Assembly: GCA_022376515.1 (NCBI GenBank)
Contig: WTXI01000028.1
Location: 1 to 64,000, forward strand
Direction of reading: 5' to 3'
Source: Lactifluus volemus
Taxonomy: Eukaryota; Basidiomycota; Agaricomycetes; Russulales; Russulaceae
DNA length: 64,000 nucleotides
Below are positions 1 to 10,645 of this stretch, one piece after another. The notes beneath the pieces were generated by a model that made no database searches, was not told where the DNA came from, and saw only the letters and a program-made list of their open reading frames with translations. Position 1 is the stretch's first letter; every line of letters starts with the position of its first letter. Made by a program: the position numbers and the translations under genes.

Positions 1-150
1 CTACCCCTTCCCCATCTATACTGACTCACCTAACTATTATAATAACGCGACCACCAATCGCCCAGTGTCCGGAATGATATCTCCCCCCATCGGATACATC
101 CGTATTTCCCATTTTTCCTACTGAACCTTTCTCGTCTCTCGACAGATACG
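1..150. other. Module junction, 5' relic sequence
   Basis: The sequence matches the junctions at about 12400-12497, 21060-21205, 29805-29897 and 57790-57950. It contains a tract that reads on the minus strand like the 5' part of the hypothetical gene next to the C genes. It also contains a possible 3' splice site (ctcgacag, ending near 145) leading into the LRR-like exon that follows. No complete gene is present. Confidence 0.4.
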
Positions 151-377
151 TGTGTCTGCGAACCCCCAACCATGATCTCCCCATTTACTCCGAATCATCT
201 TCGATGCACTGCTTTAGCGACCTATGTGACGTGGAAAATTCCATTGCTCGCCATGGTGAGACTCTGGTCGAGTTGAAGTTGTTCCTTTGCCCGATGGTGA
301 CGTCGACCGAGGCAACTTTAAGACCCCGCATGTTTCAGACGATGGGCTCAGGTTTGGACCGCCTCAGATCAGAGCTC
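146..377 (+). pseudogene. LRR-like F-box C-terminal fragment, copy 1
   Basis: The plus-strand frame reads MHCFSDLCDVENSIARHGE, then TLVELKLFLCPM. This is the pattern of leucine-rich repeats in the C-terminal halves of agaricomycete F-box proteins (a leucine ladder, FIxRHGETLxxLxLxxC). There is no F-box motif and no start region, so this is a detached 3' exon. It runs straight into Tcd-like copy I-1; the spacer present at 21457-21620 in the paralogue is missing here. Two paralogous fragments lie at about 21206 and 57945. The family assignment rests on the LRR pattern alone. Confidence 0.35.
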
Positions 378-1864
378 AGCGTCGGGCCAACCTTGCCAAC
401 GAAATCGACCTCGCCGTAGCCTCAGGCACAGCCCTTCCTACTCGAAGTTGCGTCTGGTTCAGAATACTCAGAAGAGCTCGTGGCCGAACAACTCGCCCGA
501 AACTATGCCTTCCTCAGTGGGTAGGTCATCGCTCGCATGTGCAAAGCTGACCGTCGTGATCGTCGGCTGCGGAAGCGTCGGCAGTTGCCAGCCGTCATGC
601 TGGTGCCCGCTCCGGCGTCGCCCGTCTGCGTCTCATCGACTTTGACTACGTCACTCTTTCCTCCTCAATCGTCGCTACAGCCGCCCTTGACGCTGCTATT
701 GTACCATTTTTGCAGGTCGATCCACGCGTAGAGTTGTGAGGGGTGGTGCAGAGAGTGTGGAGACGACCCAATATGCGGCTGAAGAAGCACCACAGTGGAG
801 CTTCTTGAGGGTGCAGATTGGATCGTCGGTACGTGGGGCTTACCTTTTTACTCCGCAGAACACGGTAAACTTTGCTTTTTTTTTTTTTTTCCTTTATTAA
901 TAATTCCTGCTGGCCAATATTGTACCAAAGTTGAGCTGCTCGCGGATTGCGTACAGAACAACATCAAGGCCCATGGGTCCTGGCACAAAGTTGGACCCGA
1001 CCCGACCCGCATACAAATCGCCGACTTATCCGTGCCGTGTGCCAACGCCTTCGCGCAGTCCTCTCCTGGTATGAGCGGTCATCTCCGCCCACGCCGACGA
1101 TGACCTTCATCTGCACCCTCCGCTACCTCCTTCGCGCGCAATATTCAATCCCGGTGGTATACTCATCCGAGTTACCAGCGACGACGTGACGCTATTACTG
1201 CTGGTCAATTCTGAGCTCGCCAAGGGCGCCGTAGACGAGCTGGCGCCTCTGCGCGACTTCCGCGTATGCGTCTTGCCCGTGCTTCTCCCGGCAGTATTCG
1301 GTTTGCACATTGCGACCTAAGTGTTGTGTGAACTTGCGGGCCGCCCGATTGAACGATCCTCTCCCGTACGTCATCGCAAGAAGCTCTACGAACGGATTTG
1401 GAGGGACCTGTTGCATCGTGGGTCGCATATCGCAGGTAAACAAATCAAGTACTCATGCCTTTCTCCTCCTTTCGGAGCGCGCGCTCCACCCGCCAATCGA
1501 GTCCTATTTTATAGCTCGCTCCTGTTGACTACAGCGGAAACTGCGTTGCTTTATGGCGATTTTGCGCTGGGCGATGGATCGTGTGGCCCGCGCTGGTGTG
1601 CTGGAACCCGCGTGCGCCTCAGCCTTGAAATTTGGGAGATGAAACAGGTATCGCGCGTCTTTGCTATGCCTGATGAGGGAGCCGTGTAGAGGAGTTGGGT
1701 GTCGCCCCACCACATGACTATGTCGATGCGCTTGGAGAGCCGATCGATCCCGCGCGGTTCGACAACGGGATCATTATCAGCAGGTGTGGGGCATCGAGGC
1801 TGCTCGTGTCGCGCAGTTTCGTATTGCGCAGGCACGGCGATTTCGCGAGTGGGCATTCCATTAA
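378..1864 (+). pseudogene. Tcd-like (ThiF/E1 family) pseudogene I-1
   Basis: In shifting frames one can read RRANLANEIDLAVASG, EYSEELVAEQLARNYAFL, VIVGCGSVGS (nucleotide-binding GxGxxG), VELLADCVQNN, DPTRIQIADLS, AVDELAPLRDFRV, GLHIAT, LCELAGRPIE, RHRKKLYERIW and GYVDALGEPIDPARFDNGI. Its order matches fungal tRNA threonylcarbamoyladenosine dehydratase, an E1-like enzyme that cyclises t6A37 in tRNAs. Lesions: TAG at 532-534 after YAFL, loss of the intron acceptor and the DAIDN codons near 915-925, a deletion after IADLS, a stop (TAA) at about 1318, and frameshifts. The reading ends with REWAFH and a stop at 1862-1864. It converges on A1. Confidence 0.75.
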
Positions 1865-2189
1865 TACGTTACAGGTTTTGGGTGCCTACGATTTTCCACG
1901 CATTACAATGCTATCAGCTTATTATAAAACGTACGGCAGCCAGTATAGTATCTACGGGTTGTCCTTCGGCCCAATCAAATCATGCCGTGTCCATGCAGCT
2001 ATATACATCTTAATCCATTGTTCTCATTGATTGATACTTTATAAAATCTATCTTGGATAATGGAAAACCCACGAAGAGGAGTTAGATATATACAAGGAAA
2101 ACATAGCGGGACAATAGGAGTAGCACGAATCAACGGGATGTAACTATGAGTGGAAGTGGTTGTAGACAACATTGAGCTTCCTACCACAT
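1865..2189. other. Convergent 3' spacer I-1/A1
   Basis: No gene is seen. It holds the module's shared 3' tail (gtatctacgggttgtcc near 1950, then ctatatacatctt). The same sequence downstream of II-1 is the target of the retroelement insertion at 5520-6806, so this copy is the empty site. Confidence 0.6.
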
Positions 2190-3660
2190 CTACTCACTGA
2201 GTTCGCGGACAACCACAGGGTGATCAGAACGTTGACGTGCAACGATGAATGGCAAGTTGTCGTGGTAAGATGCCTGATACCATGATAGTTGAAGCTCCTC
2301 CAATGCAGGTAACACCTGCGTGGCCGATCCCCCACTGAGCCCTTGTAGCCCTGACAGTACGGGTGAAGGTATCTTGTTAAATATACGCAGGGTCCGAACA
2401 GCAGTAAACGGCTGGAAGAGTTCCAGCCATTGTATGTCGTCCATACCGACTAGTAAATCCCATTCATACTCACTGATGCTGAGCTGATCAATACTAGACA
2501 GGACGAACGAGAGTTGGTTGCATATCTGCGCCACAGATGAGACTTGCCAATCTACATGTTCGCATGAGATGTCGAACGAAAGGGACTCGGACTCGCCAAT
2601 GGAAGGCCGTCTCCTTGGCGAAAAAGTAACTCCGGCGGAGCTAACAAAAGAGTGTATGAAGGCACTATAGAATGACATAAGCGCTGGTGCATAACCGATG
2701 AACCGAGTGAGTTGCTGGATGTCAAAGACCAGCTGATTGAAGAATGATATTTCCACGCGGTGGAGTAGAGGGGCATCGATTTGGGCTATGAGGTCCTCCA
2801 AGTACTCACTGACACCCCGGAATTTAAAATTGGTGAGAGTGGGGAGGACAGCACGTGTCAGCGGAGGTGGACGTCGGTTGGTTGGATTAGGACGAGAAGC
2901 CGGGGATTCGAAACCGATGGAAAGCTTGGTGAGGCTGGTCAAGGCAGAGACACACGTGGCCATTGCCTCAGGCGAAATGTAACCAGAATGCGGTATCTGT
3001 TCAAGGTGGAGACTGACAAGGTCATTGGATGACAAAAGAAATCGAGGTAATGTCGGAAATGGAATTCCACTCAAATCGAGTGATCGTAGACGTGGGGCGG
3101 ATCCACCTAAGAACGTATTGAGAAGCACCGGCACAGTCCCTTCTTTTATATGAAGAGAAAGAGAAAGAGATTCCAGTTCCGGAAAGGGTTCCTCTATCAC
3201 TGCGACTAAATTCTCCAGTAGTGGTATACTTATTCCAGCGAGCAAAATGCTGCGTACACGGTTAGGGTGCTCGAGTGCAGTGATTATGTTATCCTCAACT
3301 TGAGGATCAACAGAGTGGTACGCTATTTCGAGAGGCAAGGGGGGCCAGACATCTAGCATCTCCTCCACAGGAGTCCTGTCTGTGCAGAAAAGGCGGAGAT
3401 CGAGACGAAGTGGGGATGCAAGGATGATATATCGCCATCTTTGGCATACGTGTACAAACTTGGGCCATGCCATCGCTCGCAGGTGCCAGTGATCAGGAAG
3501 GCAGAATTCGAAGATATCCAGGAGGACTTCATCTGGAAGCGAACAGATTGTAACACGGGGTGAAATCCGACCTGCATCGTAGAATGAGACATCGTTGGGA
3601 GTGTAGCCGATATCACGTACATAGTCTTCGAATCCACCTTGATCCCTTCGAACTTCCCAT
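2190..3660 (-). CDS. F-box/LRR-like protein A1
   Basis: Putative SCF ubiquitin-ligase substrate receptor. Exon 1 is 3660-3621 (MGSSKGSRWIRRL plus one base), the intron is 3620-3572 (GTACGT...GCAG, 49 bp, phase 1), and exon 2 is 3571-2190. The spliced frame is open for 473 aa. The F-box motif lies at about residues 23-75: SLPDEVLLDIFEFCL, then WPKFVHVCQRWRYII and SPLRLDLRLF. Leucine-rich segments follow (FPELESLSLSL, LRSLDLSGIPFPTLPRFL, LTSLTKLSIGF). The start ATG sits in the context conserved in eight A genes. The 5' half resembles A8, whereas the 3' half (FSPRRRPS, CEHVDWQVSS) resembles A2, so the gene looks mosaic. The F-box call is firm; the substrate is unknown. Confidence 0.88.
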
Positions 3661-4080
3661 GCGCTTTCTTATCTTGTGAATTTTAGAAGAAGTGTTGGAG
3701 GGTGAGTAAGGGGGGATATCATTGCTCCTTGATTGGGAGCTCGACAATACATCGCTGATGAGTTTGCGAGTGCGCCTGATTAGGGTACCAGTATAAAGTC
3801 AGGTACTTTGAAATAGGGCCAGTGAGAGGTGTTTTGACGTACTGGAGAGGGTTCATCGAGTGCGGTGACAATGAGAACAGACGGACGGAAAGTAGTCATA
3901 TAGTTGATAGAGAGTCTGAGGCTCAGGCTGTGTTTATAGGCAACCACATGCGGATTACCACTGGCACAGCATGTCACCCCAAATTGTTTGTCTCGTGCAA
4001 GCAGTGCCATCATAAAAACAATTGGGCTGGTTGGGCATTTCTTTACTAAAAGACAGGACAGAAGGTTTCTATGGGATACT
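3661..4080 (-). promoter_or_regulatory. Divergent spacer with A1 promoter candidate
   Basis: An inverted repeat gctcc-N7-ggagc with a CCAAT core on the minus strand lies at 3724-3740, 64 bp upstream of the A1 ATG. The same element recurs at all A genes. A TATAAAG at 3792-3798 points the other way, towards relic II-1. The rest is shared spacer with no gene. Confidence 0.4.
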
Positions 4081-5378
4081 CTACTCCATCGAGGACCATC
4101 CTCACGATCACGCTTCCGTCGCTCAATCGCAACCATCACCACTGCCATCGCGGATGTCGACCATATCACAGGCACAGTAGTGGTGCGTCCTGCATATGCT
4201 GCAAGCTATTGCGTCTTTTGTGCAGGTCGACACACAAACAGTAAGGTGTAGTGTACGGACGGTGAAGGTTCCCTTCAGTTGCAAATTAGGTCGTCGTCGT
4301 CATCTGTACGTGGCCACCTTTACTCTATATGTTACTTTGCATTTCATCCTCAAGTCAAGCTCGAACAACGTCAAGGCATTTTCCTCCATCGCTAAGACCA
4401 ATTCGGACCCAATGCTCATACAAATTACCGACTTATCCGGGACGCACTACGACCCGCGCGCACCGTGCGCCAACGTCTTCGCGCCCTCCTCTCCCGCTCT
4501 CAACGGTCATCTCCGCCGATGCCGCCATCATCAGACCCTTCCTCCGCAAATGCTGACGCCAACGATGACTCACCTACACTCACCCGCCTCCTCCGCGCGC
4601 GATTCCTCAATCCCAATGATGTGCTCATCCGAGATACCTAGCGACGACGTGACGTTGCTCCCGCTAGCCAACTCTGAGCTCGCCACTAGCGCCGTGGATG
4701 AACTGGCACCCCTGCGCGACTTTCACGTACACATCTTCAACTTGCCCATGCTTGGTTCTCTTCCAGCGCTCCTCGATCTGAACATCGCGACCTACGTGTC
4801 GCGTCCGCCCGATCGACCGTCCGACCCTTGCCCGTGCACCATCGTAAGAAGCTCTATGAATGGATGTGGAAGGACCTGTGGCACTGCGAGTCCTGCATCG
4901 CAGACGAATAGAACAAGTGCGCATGGCTTTCTCCTCCTTTCGGAGCCTGCGCTCCCCCAGCTAACCCGAGTCCCGTTTTATAGTTCGCTCTCGCTGGCGA
5001 CGGCCGACATTGCATTTCTCAATGATGATTTTGCACTCGGCGGTCGATCTTTCCGCCCCACACAGCATGCGTGTGGCCCACTCTGATGCGCTGGGACTCC
5101 CGTGCGGCTCTCAGCCTCGAACATTACGTAGGGGAGATGAAGGAGGTAGCGCGGTGTCGCGCATCTTTTCCAGGCCTGATGAGGGATACGAAGCTGGTCT
5201 GGGTCTCACCCCGCCACAGGGCTACGTCGATATGCTTGGAGAGATGATCGATCCCGCTCGGTTCGACAATGGGATCCTTCTCAGCAGCTCCAAGGAGGTG
5301 TGGGACGTCGAGGCTGCTCGTGTCTCGCAGTTTCGTATTGCGCAGGCACGGCGATTTCGCGAGTGGGCATTCCATTAA
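4081..5378 (+). pseudogene. Tcd-like pseudogene II-1 (5'-truncated)
   Basis: Homology starts at the segment that is SLNRHATAALADVG in fuller copies, so the GxGxxG part is absent. Recognisable pieces are SCKLGRRRHLYV, DPMLIQITDLS, SIPMMCSSEIPSDDVTLLPLANSE, AVDELAPLRDFHV, GSLPALLDLNIATYVS, then after a phase-2 intron (acceptor tttatag near 4983) TADIAFLNDDFALGG and GYVDMLGEMIDPARFDNGI...FREWAFH. A 296-aa ORF at 4196-5086 crosses the region but switches out of the family frame twice. It shares the 1-bp deletion after DDFALG (about 5041) with six other copies. A poly(A)-type insertion lies downstream. Confidence 0.7.
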
Positions 5379-5506
5379 TACGTTACAGGTTTTAGGTGTC
5401 TACGATTTTCCACGCATTACAATGCTATCAGCTTATTATTAGGGCAGCCAGTATAGTATCTACGGGTTGTCCTTCAGCCCAATCAAATAATGCCATGTCC
5501 ATGCAG

Positions 5507-6819
5507 CTATATACATCTTTTTTTTTTTTTGCAAAGCGATGAATTAGATAGCCGAAGATAGTAACTATTTTTTTTTTTTTTTTAAATCAGCATTTATATC
5601 CCGCAACATGTGACTATGACAAAGACGCGGTCCCTATGGGTACAGGAATGGATCAGGTGGCGGGGGGAGTGTGGGTGAGGGGGGCGAAGATAGTAACTAG
5701 GTTACCTAACAGCACTATCTAAATGCTGGAGTGGGCCGCGGGCCCAGGATCTCGGTGAGGAAAAATGCTTTGCGCACACCCCTGGTTTAGGGGTAGTGTG
5801 GGACTCATGTGGCAGGTGAACCGCTTGTCTACCCACTAAAAAACCTCGTCACGAGTAATCCATTCTGGGTCTAGGTTAGGGTTCTGTTTTCTTAGGGGCG
5901 TCTTCCCATGTGTCACGTGTCTTTCTTTTCGCGTTTTTTGTCCTTAGGATTTTTATCGCGGTTATCTTATCTAAGGGTATTTTCCCAGGTTATTTTAACC
6001 CTTGTCATTGGTGGTTTTGCTCTCAAGGTTTTTGTCACCGCTACCTTGTCATTGGGTTATCGTGTTCTTTGTGTGTATTACTTTTGTCTTATCACCATTT
6101 TATTCTTATTCTTTTTTGACATCAGGGAGGAAGGGTGATGGCGGCATTTTTCGCCTGTTGTCGGTGCACGAGGGGCCTGTCTTGCGGCAGTGACGGGTGG
6201 CAGGGGTGGGTCTCGGTTGGCATATTAGCTGATTGATGGTGCCTTGTTTTCCAGGGGGTTGGTTTCTCTTGGGGGTTTGTTCCGAGTGGGTGTCTGAAAT
6301 TGGTCTGTGGGGGGAATGTGGAGGTGTCATCCATGTTGGTGAGGAGTTGGGGCAGTTTGGGTGGGTGTTCGTTACAGCGTTCAGTGCATGCTGTCAGGGG
6401 GGGGTTCATTACAGTTTTGGATAGTGTACCTTACAGTTACAGGGGGGGTGGTTCTCGGACTTGCGGTGGGGGTCTTACAGTAAAATCAATATAGGAGGTG
6501 ATTAAGATTGGGGTACATGGTTTTATTTTGTTTTCGGGAGGTTATTACAGGGGTGGGGGGGTAGCATTGTCTAGGTTAAGGGGTTGTATAAGACCGGTCA
6601 AGTGGTCATAGAGGTTCGGTCTCTCTGGCCCTCTGGGTCTGGAGGGGGTCTGCGGTGGTCTACGCATTTCTGGAGTGGTCGTCTCCTAGGGGGCGGTTGG
6701 TGTCTCCGAGAGTGAGTTGTATGCTCTTTCTCAACCTTGCCTTCGCCGGAGTGAAGGGTTGTCTAACCTCTAACCATGGTGGTGGTTCGGGTTCAAGGTC
6801 CCCCTACTATATACATCTT
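5507..6819 (-). mobile_element. Poly(A)-type retroelement insertion with 13-bp target duplication
   Basis: The 13-bp sequence ctatatacatctt occurs at 5507-5519 and again at 6807-6819. The 1,287 bp between are absent from the paralogous locus (about 2003-2015). The left boundary is a T run at 5520-5530, i.e. a poly(A) tail on the minus strand, so the element lies in minus orientation. A 15-bp repeat (cgaagatagtaacta, 5553-5567 and 5685-5699) and a second T run (5568-5583) lie near that end. These are hallmarks of target-primed non-LTR retrotransposition. No reverse transcriptase frame was seen, so this is a 5'-truncated or non-autonomous element. Family not recognised. Confidence 0.8.
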
Positions 6820-6988
6820 AATCCATTGTTCTCATTGATTGATACTTTATAAAATCTATCTTGGATAATGGAACACCCACGAAGAGGAGTTAGATGTATA
6901 CAGGGAAAACATAGCGGGACAATAGGAGTAGCACGAATCAACGGGATGTAACTATGAGTGGAAGTGGTTGTAGACAACATTGAACTTC
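6820..6988. other. Convergent 3' spacer before A2
   Basis: Shared module tail resuming after the insertion (aatccattgttctcattg onward), matching 2016-2189. No gene. Confidence 0.6.
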
Positions 6989-8453
6989 CTACCACATCTG
7001 CTCTCTGAGTTGGCGGACAACCAGAGGGTGATCAGAACGTTGACGTGCAACAACGAATGGCAATTTGTCGTGGTAAGATGGCCGATACGCTGATAGTTGA
7101 AGCTCCTCCAATGCAGGTAACACCTGCATGGCCGATCCCCCACTGAGCCCTTCCAGTACGGGTGAAGGTATCTTGTTAAATATACGCAGGGTCCGAACAG
7201 CAGTAAACGGCTGGAAGAGTTCCAGCCATTGTGTGTCGTCCATACCGACTAGTAAACGCCATCCTTGCTCACTGATGCTGAGGTGATCAATACTAGACAG
7301 GACGAACGAAAGTTGGTTGCATATCTGCGCCACAGATGAGACTTGCCAATCTACATGTTCGCATGAGATGTCGAACGCAAGGAACTCGGACTCGCCGATG
7401 GGAGGCCGTCTCCTTGGCGAAAAAGCAACTCCGGCGGAGCTAACAAAAGAGTATATGAAGGCACTATAGAATGGCATAAGCGCTGGTGCATAACCGATGA
7501 ACCGAGGGACTTGTTGGATGCCAAAGGTAAAGACCAGCTGATTGAAGAATAATATTTCCACGCGGTGGAGTAGAGGGGCATCGATTTGGGCCATGAGGTC
7601 CTCCAAGTACTCGCTGACACCATGAAAGTCAAAATTGGTGAGAGCGGGGAGGACAGCACGTGTCAGCGGAGGTGGACGTCGGTTGGTTGGATTAGGACGA
7701 GAAGCCGGGGATTCGAAACCGATGGAAAGCTTGGTGAGGCTGATCAAGGCGGAGATGCACGTAGCCATTGTCTCGGGCAAAATGTAACCACTATGCGGTA
7801 TCCACAAAAGGGAGAGATCGACAAGGTCATTGGAAGTCAAAAGAAATTGAGGTAATGTCGGAAATGGAATGCCTTCCAAATGGAGTGATCGTAGACGTGG
7901 GGCGGATCCACCTAAGAACGTATTGGGAAGCACCGGCACAGTCCCTTCTTTATGAAGATAAAGTGATTCCAGTTCCGGAAAGGGTTCCTCCATCACTGCG
8001 ACCAAATTCTCCAGTGGCATACTTATCCAGCTGAGAGAAATGCTGCTTACACGGTTACGGTGCTCGAGGGCAGCGATTATGTTATCCTCAGCTTGAGGAT
8101 CAATAGAGGAGTAGTCTATTCTGATAGGCAAGGGGGGCCAGATATCCAGCATCTCCCTCACAGGAGTCCTTTTTGTGCAGAGAAGGTACAGATCGAGACG
8201 AAGTGGGGATGCAAAGACGATGTATCGCCATCTTTGGCATACATGCACTAACTTGGGCCATGCCTTCGCTCGGCGCTCCACAGGATAAGGTAGGCAGAAT
8301 TCGAAGATGTCTAGGAGGACTTCATCTGGAAGTGACAAGGTTGTAACACGGGGTGAAATTCGACCTGCATCATACAATAAGACATCGTTGTGAGTGTAAC
8401 CGATATCACGTACATAGTCGTCGAATCCACCTTGATCCCTTGGACCGTCCCAT
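6989..8453 (-). CDS. F-box/LRR-like protein A2
   Basis: Exon 1 is 8453-8414 (MGRSKGSRWIRRL), the intron is 8413-8365 (GTACGT...GCAG, 49 bp, phase 1), and exon 2 is 8364-6989; the spliced frame is open for 471 aa. F-box at about residues 23-75: SLPDEVLLDIFEFCL, WPKLVHVCQRWRYIV, SPLRLDLYLL. LRR-like segments include FPELESLYLH, LRSLHLEGIPFPTLPQFL and LISLTKLSIGF. The 3' half carries FSPRRRPPIG and CEHVDWQVSS, shared only with A1. It contains a two-codon insertion relative to its paralogues (VFTFGIQQVPRF, where they read VFDIQQ). It lies downstream of the retroelement, which is not in its coding region. Intact and probably functional. Confidence 0.88.
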
Positions 8454-8814
8454 GCGCTTTCCTATCTTGTGAATTTTAGAAGGAGAAGTGCTGAAGGGTG
8501 AGTAAGGGGGGATGTCATTGCTCCTTGATTGGGAGCTTGACAATACATGGCTGATGAGCTTGCGAGTGCGCCTGATTGGGGTACCAGTATAAAGTCAGAT
8601 ACTTTGATATAGGTGAGAGTTGACGTACTGGAGAGGGTTCATCGAAAAGTGCGGTGACAATGAGAAGAGAAGTATGGAAAGTAGTTCCGAGTGTCGTTGA
8701 TAGACAGGCTCAGGCTATGTTTTCAACCATGCGGATACAGCGTGTTGTTTGCCTCATGGCATGGATGTGTCGTGTAATCAGTCATGATGACCGAATCGCT
8801 CAATCGTCACGGAT
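8454..8814 (-). promoter_or_regulatory. Divergent spacer with A2 promoter candidate
   Basis: The gctccttgattgggagc inverted repeat (CCAAT on the minus strand) is at 8520-8536, 67 bp upstream of the A2 ATG. TATAAAG at 8588-8594 faces relic II-2. No gene. Confidence 0.4.
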
Positions 8815-10041
8815 CACACTTTCCTCGTTCAATCTCAACGTCACCGCTGCCATCGCTGACGTCGTCCGTTTCAAAAGTACAGTCATAGTGTGCCACGCAC
8901 ATGCTGCAGGCTATCACATCCTTTGTGCAGGTCGACTCGCGCAAACATGCACAGTATGGTTGGTTCGCGCCGATGATGGGTATCTCCTTCAAAGAGTGCA
9001 GATTGGGTCGTCGGTGCGTTTCCTTCATTACTTTACTCTACATGTTACTTGCATCTTCACCCCTCACCTTTCCCGCTTCTGGTCATCGTTTTTACGCATT
9101 TGATATAGATGTGATTGGTACCAACCAAGAGTCAAACTGTCACGCATTACATACAGAACAATGTCGGACCCGATACGCCTACAAATTCCCGACTTATTCG
9201 TGACCCATCGCGTGCGCCGTGCGCCAGTGTCTTTGTGACGTCCTCTCCCGCTCTGAGCAGCCATATCTGCCGACGCCGCCGTCGATCATGACCCATCTGC
9301 ATCCTCACTCGCCTCCTCCACGCACGAATACTCAATCCCAGTTGTGTACTCATCCGAGGTTCCCAGCGACGACGTTACGTTGCTCCCGCTGGCCGACTCT
9401 GAGCTTGCCATGGCGCTCGGTGAACGAACTGGCGCCTCTATGCGACCTTCGTGTACGCATCTTGTCCATGCTCGGCCTCGCTCCCGGCACTATTCGGTCT
9501 ACATATCGCGACTTGTGTGCTGTGTGAGCTCGCAGGCCGACCGATCGACCCTTGCCCGTCTGCCATCGCAAGACGCCTTGTGAACGGATGTGGAAGGACT
9601 CTCTTGTATCGCAACAAATCAAGCACGCATGCCTTTCTCCTCCTTTCGGAGCGCTCCCCCTGCTGACCGAGTATATAGATCGCTCCCGCTGACGACGGTT
9701 GAGATTGTGTTGCTCTGTGACGATTTTGTGCTTGGGCGATCGATTGTGCCGCCACACGCTGCGTGCGTGCGGCCCACGTTGATGCGCTGGGACCCCAGTG
9801 CGCCCCTCAGCATCGAAAATAGCGTCGTGGGGGAGATGATGGAGGTATCGCGCGCGATGTCACGCATCTTTGCCATGCCTGATGAAGCTGCCGTGCACGA
9901 GGAAATTTTGGATCTCAACCGCGCAGGGCTACGTCGATGCGCTTGGAGAGCCGATCGATTCTGCTCGGTTCGACAACGGGATTGTTATCTGGAGCTCCGA
10001 GGAGGTGTCGGGCGTCGAGGCTGCTCGTGTCGCGCAGGCAT
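8815..10041 (+). pseudogene. Tcd-like pseudogene II-2 (5'-truncated)
   Basis: It begins at LNVTAAIADV. Then LQAITSFVQVDSR lies in another frame, followed by an intron-like gap (gtgcgtttcc...gatatag, about 9016-9107). After it come SIPVVYSSEVPSDDVTLLPLADSE, ALGERTGA, LGPLPALFGLHIATCVL, CELAGRPIDPCP and, after the acceptor tatatag, SLPLTTVEIVL...DDFVLGRSIVPPHAACVRPTL...MSRIFAMPDEAAVHEEIL. This last exon keeps the ancestral frame across GRSIVPP, unlike the A-linked copies. The C-terminus is shortened (QARRFREWAFH deleted). Several frameshifts; not functional. Confidence 0.7.
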
Positions 10042-10645
10042 TAATTAATACGTTACCAGTTTTGGATACCTACAGTTTTCCACGCATTAGATACAGGTGA
10101 GCCAATAGTAGTAGCAAGCGTCCAAAGCATGGATCAGAGGGTGCAACTATGAGCGGATACTCTTCCACACTTCTACACCCTATTCCGTATTGAAAGACCT
10201 GGGAATAAGGTGGTTCAGGTCGCATGTGGAGAGTGCTGGGATGAGAGATGAACCACTGAGCATAGACTTGCAGTTGCATCTTGTCTGGGAGACCGTGAGA
10301 CAGACATCATTGAAGACGCCGGGAAGTTTAGGTAGTTCTGATTGATTAGGTTCGGCATACGGGAGACCTATAATCGAAATCTATTTTGGCGATAAGATGG
10401 AACTAGATGTACATTGACATAATGCGAGTAGATATAAAACTTGTATGTTACAGCCGCACCAGTCATGACGAGACGGGGAATATCAATGATAAATGGTTAT
10501 TTCTTCTCTTGAGAAACTTAGATGAGGAATCGAAATAGACAAGGTGGGAGATAAATTGAAACGAGAGGAAAGTGCGATGAGCGCTACGTAGGATGCGGCT
10601 GCAAGTGTTGGTCAGATGTATGTAACACCTGTCATATGGCTCACT
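10042..10645 (-). pseudogene. Relic of a conserved ORF downstream of B1
   Basis: On the minus strand, broken pieces read LPKLPGVFNDVCLTVSQ, CDLNHLIPRSF and FYIYSHYVNVHLVPSYRQ. They match the continuous 166-codon frame at 46115-46615. Here there is a stop after the YRQ segment and frameshifts. It has no recognisable domain. Confidence 0.4.

Noticed and set aside
4196..5086. 296-codon plus-strand ORF as a new gene
   Set aside because: It crosses a Tcd-like relic and leaves the family frame twice; it is open by chance.
6780..6806. tRNA-like B-box (ggttcaaggtc) suggesting a SINE head
   Set aside because: No matching A-box at tRNA spacing, and the motif is on the strand opposite to the poly(A)-defined orientation of the insertion.
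7586..7855. Repeated 80-90-codon plus-strand ORFs (MGHEVLQVLADT type) antisense to A genes
   Set aside because: They are the reverse complement of the conserved LRR coding region. Their recurrence follows from F-box conservation; no independent evidence of coding.
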